Shown here: positions 7,486 through 14,396 of the stretch, piece after piece
Layout: each line of letters starts with the position of its first letter
How positions within the stretch are numbered: the stretch's first letter is position 1
Assembly: GCA_024224995.1 (NCBI GenBank)
Contig: JAAENB010001138.1
Coordinates: 1 to 23,982 of the forward strand
Reading direction: 5' to 3'
Source of the DNA: a bacterium
GTDB taxonomy: Bacteria; Spirochaetota; UBA4802; UBA5550
DNA length: 23,982 bases
Notes under the pieces: generated by a model
The model's input: the letters and a program-made list of their open reading frames with translations, nothing else
What the model was told of the DNA's origin: nothing
The model's database searches: none
Program-made: the position numbers and the translations under genes

Positions 7486-8232
7486 ATGACACGAATTTCA
7501 CTGGAACTGGTTCCCCGGGACGCGGATTCGCTGCAGGCCGACCTTAAATACGTAAAAGAAAACTTTAAAGATATAACCGCTATAAATATACCCGATCTTC
7601 TAAGATTTAATGTTCGAGGCTGGGAAGGCTGTAAAATAGCAACACAATATTATTCCGATACTATTGCCCACATCCGGGCTATTGATTTTGATATTGTGGA
7701 AGACTTTCCATTAACTGATTATTTACTGGAAAACGGAATAAAAGAGATACTCATTATCGAAGGGGATATGCCCCAGGATATGGGACACATAACATACCCC
7801 ACAAAATCGGTACAGCTCATTAGAAAAATAAGAAAAGCGACTGATGATATCACCATATACGCGGCCATTGATCCCTACCGGTCCGGTATCCGCGAAGAGT
7901 TTGACTACATCCGGGAAAAAATCGACTCCGGCGCGAACGGCTTTCTTACGCAGCCCTTTTTCGACATGCGCCTCCTGGAAATATACGCTGAACAGCTCAA
8001 AGGCACGACCGTTTTCTGGGGTTTAAGCCCCGTAGTATCGGAACGGACCAGGAATTACTGGGAATCAAGAAACCGGGCCTATTTTCCGGCCTATTTTGAG
8101 CCAACCCTGGAATGGAACCTTGATTTCACCAAACAGGTCATTCAATTCTGTAAAGATGAAGATTTCGATCTCTATTTAATGCCTATCAGGTACAACCTTG
8201 AAAAATATTTAAACGGGATCTTTAACTCGTAA
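7486..8232 (+). CDS. metF: Methylenetetrahydrofolate reductase family protein, short divergent form
   Basis: The 248-aa protein is a short TIM-barrel of the MTHFR family. It begins ISLELVPRD, matching the usual F-E-F-x-P-P start strand with its catalytic Glu, and contains SGANGFLTQPFFDMRLLE, the counterpart of the ADFIITQLFFD flavin-site segment. It would reduce 5,10-methylene-THF to 5-methyl-THF for methionine synthesis or, in acetogen-like anaerobes, for C1 flow. Differences are notable: the segment ITAINIPDLLRFN replaces the usual FVSVTYGA, and the protein is about 45 residues shorter than E. coli MetF. Family membership is convincing, but the substrate could differ. The corrinoid activator at the left edge fits folate/corrinoid methyl transfer in the same organism. 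Confidence 0.82.
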   Translation: MTRISLELVPRDADSLQADLKYVKENFKDITAINIPDLLRFNVRGWEGCKIATQYYSDTIAHIRAIDFDIVEDFPLTDYLLENGIKEILIIEGDMPQDMGHITYPTKSVQLIRKIRKATDDITIYAAIDPYRSGIREEFDYIREKIDSGANGFLTQPFFDMRLLEIYAEQLKGTTVFWGLSPVVSERTRNYWESRNRAYFPAYFEPTLEWNLDFTKQVIQFCKDEDFDLYLMPIRYNLEKYLNGIFNS

Positions 8233-8276
8233 AACAAAAAAATTATCACTAACAAAGGGGACACAAAACGCAATCA

Positions 8277-8364
8277 GGGATTTGAGTAAGCCCTTTTTGG
8301 GTTGTGAGGACTGTTTGAGCAACGCGAGTTCCGCAGCAACCCAGAGAGGGCTTACTCGAATCCC
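8277..8364. repeat. 88-bp palindromic element between metF and surE
   Basis: Outer arms of 17 bp (8277-8293 and 8348-8364) pair with one G-T wobble. After 5-base internal loops, GGGTTG (8299-8304) pairs with CAACCC (8337-8342). A 32-base inner part contains GGACT and AGTTCC, which can pair again. The whole would fold as a long three-tier hairpin. It fills most of the 153-bp gap and ends 21 bases before the surE ATG, which has no Shine-Dalgarno. No T-tract follows, so it is not a standard terminator. A MITE-like or REP-like mobile repeat, or a structured RNA, are the main options. Confidence 0.75.
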
Positions 8365-8385
8365 CGCTGCACACACTTATAAACC

Positions 8386-9126
8386 ATGAAAATCTTACTA
8401 ACAAACGACGACGGCTATTCCGCCCCTGGCATACAAGCCCTATACGAGGTCTTTTCAAAGCACCATACCGTCTATATGATAGCCCCGGACAGGGAAAGAA
8501 GCGCATGCTCCAACGCCTTTACCCTGAGAGCGGAAATTAATGTCAAAAAGGTAGAAGAAAATTTATACGCCATTTCCGGATATCCTGCCGATTGTGCCAT
8601 TATCGGAATTAATGGAGATATCATTCCTGAAGTAGACATGGTTGTTTCCGGGATCAATCACGGACCCAATATCGGGGACGATATGGTCTATTCCGGCACT
8701 GTTGCCGGAGCCCGCACTGCCTTCAGTCTCAACAAAACAGGGATTGCAATATCGCTCGATTGTTTCGGCAGCTCATCGGATTATTTTCATGACGCTGCGG
8801 AATTTTTGATATCATTTATCGAAGAGATCCGGGACGAAGCCGCGAAAAAACCGATGCTTTTTAACATCAATTATCCCGATCTTCCAAAGAGTGAAGTAAA
8901 AGGGGTTAAATATACCACAACAGGGAAACGGATCTACTGCGACACCTATGAAAAAACAATAACCGGCAGCAATGAAATGGTCCTGCTCCTGAGAGGAGAC
9001 CTGGACGCGGTAGAGATCAACGGCTCGGATATCACGGAACTGACCAGGGGCTATATTTCTATCACCCCCCTGACTATTGACTCTACGGACTATTCATATC
9101 TTAACAAAAAAAAGAATTATGGCTGA
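8386..9126 (+). CDS. surE: 5'/3'-nucleotidase SurE
   Basis: This 246-aa protein is a metal-dependent phosphatase acting on nucleoside 5'- and 3'-monophosphates, sometimes also on polyphosphate. It starts MKILLTNDDGYSAPGI, with the acidic metal pair D8/D9. S39 (DRERSACS) and N91 in SGINHGPNIGDD complete the site, and VYSGTVAGA follows as in the family. Length is normal. The ATG lacks an upstream Shine-Dalgarno and follows the long palindromic element, which may affect its translation. Its stop overlaps the start of the TPR gene by 8 bases, indicating an operon with that gene. Confidence 0.95.
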   Translation: MKILLTNDDGYSAPGIQALYEVFSKHHTVYMIAPDRERSACSNAFTLRAEINVKKVEENLYAISGYPADCAIIGINGDIIPEVDMVVSGINHGPNIGDDMVYSGTVAGARTAFSLNKTGIAISLDCFGSSSDYFHDAAEFLISFIEEIRDEAAKKPMLFNINYPDLPKSEVKGVKYTTTGKRIYCDTYEKTITGSNEMVLLLRGDLDAVEINGSDITELTRGYISITPLTIDSTDYSYLNKKKNYG

Positions 9127-9814
9127 TATAGATCTGCTAGAAAAATTAAATAAATTCATGGAATCGGCACTGGAACGATTCTCTGAGAAGAACTACAATG
9201 AAGCGATCCGGGAATTAAAAGCAGCTGAGGTTCTTGATAAAGAAAACCCGGCAATTTTATATAATATCGGGGTCAGTTATTCCCGGCTGGGCCTGCATAA
9301 AACCGCGATAGAATACTTCGAACGGCTCATCAATTTACGAGCCGCCTTTGTGGAGATTCTTACCGTAAGAAAGCTCCTTGCTTACGCGCTCATTCAAACA
9401 AAGGATTACAAAGAAGCTGAGAAAAATATCAATGCCGTAATAAAAGTATCACCATCGGACGCAGCAGCTTTTAACATGAAAGGATACTGCCTTGAAAAAC
9501 AGGGGAAATTGGACCATGCCGTAAAGGTTTACCAGGCCGTACTCAAGATCGATACCCATAATTATACCGCTTATAATTCCCTGGCCTTTATTCTCGCGCA
9601 ATCAGGCGGAAGCCTGGACGAGGCCCTGAAATACGCGAAAACCGCTTTTGAATCCAACACAAATAACCCCGCCTATCTCGATACCCTGGGCTATGTGTAT
9701 CTCAAAAAAGGCAGACTCGATGTTGCGGAAGAGTATCTTAACCGGGCGTTAAAGCTGGCTCCCCTTGCGGAAGAGGTTAAAGGGCATATTGCGGAGCTGG
9801 GAAAGCTCAAATGA
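9119..9814 (+). CDS. Tetratricopeptide repeat protein
   Basis: I use ATG 9119, which overlaps the surE stop by eight bases; an in-frame TTG at 9077 would lie deep inside surE. The 231-aa product consists almost entirely of about five or six TPR units. Recognisable units include NPAILYNIGVSYSRLG, AAAFNMKGYCLEKQGKLDHA and NPAYLDTLGYVYLKKGRLD. There is no signal peptide or membrane segment, so it is probably a cytoplasmic adaptor. TPRs mediate protein-protein contacts; the partner cannot be told. Coupling to surE implies co-expression only. Confidence 0.85.
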   Translation: MADIDLLEKLNKFMESALERFSEKNYNEAIRELKAAEVLDKENPAILYNIGVSYSRLGLHKTAIEYFERLINLRAAFVEILTVRKLLAYALIQTKDYKEAEKNINAVIKVSPSDAAAFNMKGYCLEKQGKLDHAVKVYQAVLKIDTHNYTAYNSLAFILAQSGGSLDEALKYAKTAFESNTNNPAYLDTLGYVYLKKGRLDVAEEYLNRALKLAPLAEEVKGHIAELGKLK

Positions 9815-9832
9815 AAGATCAAGTTTAAATAT

Positions 9833-10039
9833 TTATGAATTCCTCTGTTTTATAATCTTCTCAGACAAAGATTCAACACTTTCATCTTTAAGAATCTCCT
9901 TACGATCCTTTGAATAATCACCACTACCCAGTTCAAATTGTTGGAAAAAACGTATCATTCCTACAGGACCAAGCTCCCGCATAAGCACTTCAGTACCCAG
10001 TTGCCGTATATGAGCTAATGTCAGATATTCTTTTTTCAT
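9833..10039 (-). CDS. Conserved 68-aa protein downstream of a CopG-type antitoxin
   Basis: The small protein contains the block RELGPVGMIRFFQQFELGSG followed by DYSKDRKEIL. I recall similar short hypothetical proteins from several phyla but no assigned function. AAGGAA lies about 10 bases before its ATG, and it follows the antitoxin gene by 31 bases on the same strand, so the two form a small operon. It carries no known nuclease residues. It might be a second antitoxin-like component or the partner of the CopG protein. It ends 18 bases from the convergent TPR gene. Confidence 0.65.
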   Translation of the reverse strand: MKKEYLTLAHIRQLGTEVLMRELGPVGMIRFFQQFELGSGDYSKDRKEILKDESVESLSEKIIKQRNS

Positions 10040-10070
10040 TTATATGACTTCCTTAAAAATAAAGTCGCCG

Positions 10071-10349
10071 TCAACCATACCGTTTCAGTTCTTCATCAAT
10101 TCGTTCTTTCAAGAACATTTTAATTAAAGATTGATAGGGCACATCTCTCTTATGGGCTATTACGCGTAACTCGTTCAGCATAAATTCCGGCAGCCTCAAT
10201 GAAATAGTCTTTAAAGAAGGTTTTAATTTTGGAAAAGATGATGATTCTGCTTCGTCCCAATCCATGTATTCAGTAGAATCATGATTTGCCCAAAACGCTC
10301 TCTCTTCATCTTCATTCTTGAATTTTGGAATCTCTTTTAATTTTTTCAT
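10071..10349 (-). CDS. CopG/ribbon-helix-helix antitoxin (BrnA/COG5304-like)
   Basis: I choose the ATG at 10349 (MKKLKEIPKF); an upstream alternative at 10388 would run through the promoter. The 92-aa protein has the antitoxin-type N-terminus FKNEDEERAFWANHDSTEY and a C-terminal ribbon-helix-helix: beta strand KTISLRLPEFM, then helices NELRVIAHKRDV and YQSLIKMFLKERIDEEL. Such proteins bind their own operator and neutralise a toxin, often BrnT. No BrnT-like gene is adjacent: a promoter lies directly upstream and a 68-aa gene downstream. It is therefore an orphan antitoxin or has an unrecognised partner. No Shine-Dalgarno is visible, consistent with a nearly leaderless mRNA. Confidence 0.82.
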   Translation of the reverse strand: MKKLKEIPKFKNEDEERAFWANHDSTEYMDWDEAESSSFPKLKPSLKTISLRLPEFMLNELRVIAHKRDVPYQSLIKMFLKERIDEELKRYG

Positions 10350-10355
10350 AAACAA

Positions 10356-10378
10356 ATGTATACTACAACAATATACAT
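10356..10378. promoter_or_regulatory. Candidate autoregulatory operator of the CopG antitoxin
   Basis: ATGTATA (10356-10362) and TATACAT (10372-10378) form a perfect inverted repeat, 16 bp centre to centre. It covers the spacer and -10 of the antitoxin promoter. Occupation by a ribbon-helix-helix dimer pair would block RNA polymerase, as in other TA operons. Confidence 0.6.
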
Positions 10379-10388
10379 CTATAGTCAA
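10360..10388 (-). promoter_or_regulatory. Promoter of the CopG antitoxin operon
   Basis: On the minus strand: TTGACT (10388-10383), a 17-base spacer and TAGTAT (10365-10360). The expected start near 10353 leaves only about four bases before the ATG at 10349. Confidence 0.68.
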
Positions 10389-10400
10389 GATAATTTTAGT

Positions 10401-10439
10401 GAAACGGTTTCAAGTTTAAGGATTTACTTACAATCCTTA
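10401..10439. promoter_or_regulatory. Two further palindromes between the divergent promoters
   Basis: GAAAC-G-GTTTC (10401-10411) is a perfect 11-base palindrome, and TAAGGATT (10417-10424) with AATCCTTA (10432-10439) is an 8-bp inverted repeat with a 7-base centre. Both lie between the antitoxin and transporter promoters, where regulator sites for the transporter would be expected. Confidence 0.42.
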
Positions 10440-10446
10440 TATTTTC

Positions 10447-10475
10447 TTGACTAAAATTTTGTTTATTATTATTAA
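10447..10475 (+). promoter_or_regulatory. Promoter of the MFS transporter gene
   Basis: TTGACT (10447-10452), a 17-base spacer and TATTAA (10470-10475), followed by AGAGGA (10483-10488) before the ATG at 10500. It is divergent from the antitoxin promoter, and both use the same TTGACT hexamer. Confidence 0.6.
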
Positions 10476-10499
10476 GATCTTTAGAGGAACAACTCACCC

Positions 10500-11738
10500 A
10501 TGAAAATGCTCTCACGGTTCTCGCTCTACGGCTTCTTAAAGAACATGCAGTTCTTTGAGCCCTTTCTCATCCTCTACTTTCTGGATCTGGGCCTGAGCTT
10601 CTTTCAAATAGGCATCCTCATCTCTTTCCGTTCCGTATGCGTGAATATAATGGAAATCCCCAGCGGGGCCTTAGCCGACCTGTACGGAAGAAAAACCAGT
10701 ATGATAGTCTCACTCATGAGCTATATAATCTCGTTTGTCATATTTGCCCTTTTGGGCCGGTTTGAGTTCCTTTTTTTGGCAATGCTCTTTTTCTCAATAG
10801 GAGAAGCATTCCGCACGGGAACCCACAAAGCCATGATATTTGACTGGCTCCGCCAGAATGACCGGCTCCATGAAAAAACCAGGATATACGGATATACCCG
10901 GTCCTGGTCCAAAATAGGGAGCGCTGTCTCGGTAATAATCTCCTCATTGATCGTGATATTTCTGAAAGAATATCGCCTTATATTTCTTTTTTCGATAATC
11001 CCCTACCTGCTGGGGATCTGGAATATGATAAATTATCCGTCATATTTAAACGCGAAACAGGCGGAAGGGAAAGTGAATATCAAAAAAATATTTTCTCATC
11101 TCTTTGGAAGCCTGAAAAACGCCATAGGAAACAGGAATATGCGGCGGCTCATAATCCAGAATATGGGTTTTGAAGGAATATTCAGGGTATCGCGGGACTA
11201 TTTACAGCCCATAATCAAGGCCCAGGCAGTTCTCCTGGCCGGGTTCCTGGTACTGCCTGAAAAAGAGAGTACGGCAATAATCATAGGAATAGTATATTTC
11301 ATTCTGTACCTGGTATCGGCATCGGCCTCACGGAATTCTCACAAATTCGCGGAAAAAGCCAAAAGCGAAAAAAAAGCGACAATTTTGCTCATATTCATAG
11401 CTTTTATAATAGTACTGATCTCATCAGCAGGAGTCTGGCTAAATCTGCAAATTGCGGCCATAATAGCATTTATATCATACTATATACTCCAGAACACCTG
11501 GCGCCCAATCCTGGTATCCCAATATGATAATTTCGCGGACAAAGACGAGCAGGCAACCATACTGTCACTGGAATCACAGGCCAAAACCATAGGAATACTT
11601 ATCCTGGCACCCATATGCGGATACCTGGCAGATACAGCAGGTATCCATATGTCTCTGCTAATCCTGGCAATATTGCTAATAATCCTGGGAATATTTTCGA
11701 TAAATGAAGAAAAAGTAAACTCAAGAACCGAAAGCTGA
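10500..11738 (+). CDS. MFS family transporter, 12 membrane segments expected
   Basis: The 412-aa protein is hydrophobic throughout. It carries the major-facilitator motif A between segments 2 and 3 (GALADLYGRKTSM), with a second-half cytoplasmic region NSHKFAEKAKSEKKA before segment 7 or 8. It should export or import a small solute by proton or sodium coupling; the substrate cannot be read from the sequence. Drug-efflux members look similar. The start ATG follows AGAGGA. The gene stands alone, divergent from the CopG antitoxin, with palindromes in the shared upstream region that may mark local control. ATA isoleucine codons are unusually frequent. Confidence 0.85.
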   Translation: MKMLSRFSLYGFLKNMQFFEPFLILYFLDLGLSFFQIGILISFRSVCVNIMEIPSGALADLYGRKTSMIVSLMSYIISFVIFALLGRFEFLFLAMLFFSIGEAFRTGTHKAMIFDWLRQNDRLHEKTRIYGYTRSWSKIGSAVSVIISSLIVIFLKEYRLIFLFSIIPYLLGIWNMINYPSYLNAKQAEGKVNIKKIFSHLFGSLKNAIGNRNMRRLIIQNMGFEGIFRVSRDYLQPIIKAQAVLLAGFLVLPEKESTAIIIGIVYFILYLVSASASRNSHKFAEKAKSEKKATILLIFIAFIIVLISSAGVWLNLQIAAIIAFISYYILQNTWRPILVSQYDNFADKDEQATILSLESQAKTIGILILAPICGYLADTAGIHMSLLILAILLIILGIFSINEEKVNSRTES

Positions 11739-11904
11739 TATAAAAAACTCTTTATTTAGCAATTATTTAGCACTAACAAATAATTAAAATTAATCTCTTG
11801 ACATTTCTTAGGTATTTGGCACATTACGATATATATAAATTTTATTATTTATAAAGTGTCGCAGGCATTTTACACATTATTACAATCCATATCCAGGAAA
11901 AGCG

Positions 11905-12258
11905 ATGAAGTACAACCACAAAATTTCATCTGAGGTTATTGACAATATCCCTATAATCATTATTGAAGGTGATATGACATCCGATGGAGACCGAGATGTA
12001 AAAAAGGTCTACTCCCAGTTAAAAGATGATTTTTCAATGGATAAAATTATAATTAATTTTGAGCAAACAAAATTTATCAACTCTTCAGGAATTGCTACAT
12101 TGATAAATATTATCCAGGATGTTAATGAAAGAAACGGAGAAATTGCTTTTGTTGGTATGTCAGATCACTTTAAAAAGGTGATGGATATTGTAGGAATAAC
12201 TGATTTTGTACAAGTATTTGAGACCAACCAGAAAGCTGCTGAAATAATAAAAAATTAG
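11905..12258 (+). CDS. STAS-domain anti-sigma-factor antagonist (SpoIIAA/RsbV-like)
   Basis: The 117-aa protein is a single STAS domain. The phospho-acceptor loop reads FINSSGIATLINI, with Ser60/Ser61 as candidates. The usual Asp before the serine is Asn59, a mild deviation. In partner-switching, the unphosphorylated form sequesters an anti-sigma kinase, and PP2C phosphatases restore it. The ATG is preceded by AGGAAAAG about 5 bases upstream. The gene stands alone: the 166-bp gap before it holds TTGACA at 11798-11803 but no well-spaced -10. The phosphatase at 4.3 kb is a possible partner, inferred from domain logic only. Confidence 0.88.
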   Translation: MKYNHKISSEVIDNIPIIIIEGDMTSDGDRDVKKVYSQLKDDFSMDKIIINFEQTKFINSSGIATLINIIQDVNERNGEIAFVGMSDHFKKVMDIVGITDFVQVFETNQKAAEIIKN

Positions 12259-12395
12259 ATCTCCTGGTATAGACTTTTAGCAGTTATTCTTCATCATTTA
12301 ACTCCATCATTACAAAGCATACAAGAGTATAGCAGAATTCTTCAGGATACCCTGTGTATACTTTTTTAATTATTTATTCAGAATAGGATTGCTAA

Positions 12396-13976
12396 ATGGC
12401 AAAAAAAGTAAAAAAGACCGAAGATTGTATATTCACAATAGACGCAGGGACTCAATCCATTCGAGCAGCTCTGATAGACCTGAAAGGGAACATCTGCGAA
12501 ATGGTAAAAACTGAGATTGAACCGTATTTTTCCGTAAATCCGGGATGGGCTGAACAGCATCCGGAATATTACTGGAAAATTCTAACCCAGACCTGTAAAA
12601 AATTGATGAAAGAGAGCTCTTTCCATAAAGGAGCTATAAAAGGGGTAACTCTAACAACCCAGAGAGGCACTGTAATTAACCTGGACGCCGATGGGAATCC
12701 TCTACGTCCTGCTATTGTGTGGCTGGATCAAAGAAAGGCTGAACTGGGAAAATGGCCTACGCTTCCATTAAAAGCGGCTCTAAAAGCAGTAAACCTGTAC
12801 GAAGCGCTCACTCATACTATCAAAGAATGCGAAATAAACTGGCTGCGGCAGAACCAGCCCGAAATATGGGAAAAAACCCATAAATATCTCTTTCTTTCCG
12901 GATACTTTACTTATAAATTAACCGGAGAATTTACCGACTCCAAAGGAAGCACTGTTGGTTATGTTCCTTTTGATTATAAGGCCCAGGAATGGGCTCCTGC
13001 TAACAATATGAAACACAAACAATTCCCGGCAGATGTTTCCATGCTGCCTGATCTTGTTGATCCAACGGAAATAATGGGGTATATTACCCAGGAAGCATCA
13101 AAAGCCACGGGTATTCCCAAAGGACTGCCGGTTATCGCAGCTGCGGCAGACAAGGCATGCGAGGTCTTAGGATCGGGTTGTATTTCTCCGGAAATAGCCT
13201 GTCTCAGTTACGGAACAACAGCAACAGTTGAAACCACAACAAAAAAATATGTTGAAGTAGTGCCCCATTTCCCTCCATACCCCAGTGCCATTCCCGGAGC
13301 CTACAACACGGAAGTAATGATATACCGGGGATACTGGATGGTAAGCTGGTTCAAAAATGAATTCGGCTTGCGAGAAGAACAGCTTGCTAAAAAGAAAGGA
13401 GTGGCTCCGGAACAGCTGTTCGACGAGCTGATTAAAGAGATTCCTCCCGGATCAATGGGACTGACCCTGCAGCCCTTCTGGTCTCCCGGGGTAAAAGTAC
13501 CCGGTCCGGAGGCAAAGGGAGCTATTATCGGGTTTGGAGATGTTCACACCAGGGCGCATATTTACCGGGCCATACTTGAAGGCCTGGCATATGCTCTTAA
13601 AGATGGAGTAATTAAAACAGAAAAGAAAAACAGGGTAAAAATAGAAAAATTACGGGTCTCGGGAGGCGGTTCTCAAAGCACTGTTGCCATGCAGTTAACT
13701 GCCGATATATTCGACCTGCCTGCGGAACGGCCTCACACTTTTGAAACATCAGCTCTTGGCGCGGCTATTGACGCGGCAGTTGGTTTAAAATTATATCCAA
13801 ATTTTGAATCGGCAATAGGAGAAATGACTCGAGTAGGAGATGTTTTCGAGCCCATTCCCGAAAACAGGGATATATACAAAGGTCTTTATGAAAATGTCTA
13901 CCTCAAGATGTATGACAAACTAAAACCCCTGTATGATGATATAAGAAATATTACCGGGTATCCTGCGAAGAGTTAA
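12396..13976 (+). CDS. FGGY-family carbohydrate kinase
   Basis: The 526-aa enzyme has the two FGGY domains. The N-terminal phosphate loop is FTIDAGTQSIRAALID (residues 13-28), followed by VWLDQRK. The C-terminal half has LSYGTTATVE and the adenosine loop SGGGSQSTVAMQLTADIF. Members phosphorylate sugars or polyols such as xylulose, glycerol, ribulose or gluconate. The sequence does not fix the substrate, and no sugar transporter, isomerase or dehydrogenase lies next to it, so it is an orphan kinase. The start ATG follows AGGATTG. It ends in a heptamer repeat array that leads into a terminator hairpin. Confidence 0.9.
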   Translation: MAKKVKKTEDCIFTIDAGTQSIRAALIDLKGNICEMVKTEIEPYFSVNPGWAEQHPEYYWKILTQTCKKLMKESSFHKGAIKGVTLTTQRGTVINLDADGNPLRPAIVWLDQRKAELGKWPTLPLKAALKAVNLYEALTHTIKECEINWLRQNQPEIWEKTHKYLFLSGYFTYKLTGEFTDSKGSTVGYVPFDYKAQEWAPANNMKHKQFPADVSMLPDLVDPTEIMGYITQEASKATGIPKGLPVIAAAADKACEVLGSGCISPEIACLSYGTTATVETTTKKYVEVVPHFPPYPSAIPGAYNTEVMIYRGYWMVSWFKNEFGLREEQLAKKKGVAPEQLFDELIKEIPPGSMGLTLQPFWSPGVKVPGPEAKGAIIGFGDVHTRAHIYRAILEGLAYALKDGVIKTEKKNRVKIEKLRVSGGGSQSTVAMQLTADIFDLPAERPHTFETSALGAAIDAAVGLKLYPNFESAIGEMTRVGDVFEPIPENRDIYKGLYENVYLKMYDKLKPLYDDIRNITGYPAKS

Positions 13977-13978
13977 TC

Positions 13979-14006
13979 AGGGATCAAGGGCCAGGGATCA
14001 GGGGTC
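13979..14006 (+). repeat. Heptamer repeat array C (4 units)
   Basis: Four units in register, AGGGATC, AAGGGCC, AGGGATC, AGGGGTC, begin two bases after the FGGY kinase stop codon, in the sense orientation. The second unit supplies one arm of the following terminator hairpin. Confidence 0.72.
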
Positions 14007-14034
14007 GGTGCTTTATGCAACGGGCCCTTTTTTT
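13986..14034 (+). terminator. Terminator of the FGGY kinase gene
   Basis: AAGGGCC (13986-13992) pairs perfectly with GGCCCTT (14023-14029), and a run of seven T covers 14028-14034. A competing smaller hairpin is possible from GGGGTCGGTGC (14001-14011) with GCAACGGGCCC (14017-14027), with two mismatches. Either would give a GC-rich stem followed by T. Confidence 0.68.
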
Positions 14035-14064
14035 ATCTTTTTATCCCCTTTTAAAAAAAAAAGC

Positions 14065-14124
14065 TTGAAAATGAACTAAAAATTTATTAAATTTGAACCA
14101 TAAAATGATTAAAAGTGGTTCAAA
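14065..14124 (+). promoter_or_regulatory. Promoter and operator of the VapBC-type operon
   Basis: TTGAAA (14065-14070), a 17-base spacer and TAAATT (14088-14093) form the promoter. A perfect 9-bp inverted repeat, TTTGAACCA (14092-14100) and TGGTTCAAA (14116-14124), spans the expected transcription start and ends just before the antitoxin ATG. FitAB/VapBC complexes bind such paired half-sites 24 bp apart, centre to centre. Confidence 0.65.
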
Positions 14125-14126
14125 AT

Positions 14127-14396
14127 ATGAGGCAAAATACAAGTTCCATAACTATTCACAACCTGGAAGAGTCGCTCAATCTTATGATTCGAAAGCGGGC
14201 GGAAAACCTGGGCATCAGTTTAAGCAAAACCATAAAAATGCTGCTCAGGCAGGCTCTTGGCCTGGACCCAAATGGCCCAAATGATCACCGGCGTGATTTC
14301 ATGGACATTGTTGGTGCCTGGACAGAAGAAGACGAAAAAGAATTTTTGGAAAAAACCAGAGACCTTGGTGAAGTTCATCCCGGAGATTGGGAATGA
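14127..14396 (+). CDS. Ribbon-helix-helix antitoxin of a VapBC/FitAB pair
   Basis: I choose ATG 14127 (MRQNTSSITIHNLEES); an in-frame GTG at 14115 lies inside the operator repeat. The 89-aa protein begins with an RHH fold: strand SSITIHNL, then helices ESLNLMIRKRAENLG and SLSKTIKMLLRQALGLD. An acidic C-terminal tail (WTEEDEKEFLEKTRDLG) is typical of the part that wraps the PIN toxin. It should neutralise the toxin encoded next and repress the operon at the inverted repeat. Its stop overlaps the toxin start by four bases (ATGA), giving translational coupling. Confidence 0.88.
   Translation: MRQNTSSITIHNLEESLNLMIRKRAENLGISLSKTIKMLLRQALGLDPNGPNDHRRDFMDIVGAWTEEDEKEFLEKTRDLGEVHPGDWE

Noticed and set aside
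8249..8506. 85-codon minus-strand ORF across the palindromic element
   Set aside because: It covers the inverted repeat and the surE start, has no ribosome site, and its composition follows the repeat and the surE gene.
11798..11803. TTGACA as a promoter for the STAS gene at 11905
   Set aside because: No -10 hexamer at 16-18 bases; the nearest TACGAT is 21 bases away, so no promoter is claimed.
14093..14284. 63-codon ORF overlapping the VapB-type antitoxin in another frame
   Set aside because: Basic, low-complexity product; the overlapping antitoxin frame has clear domain evidence and coupling to the toxin.
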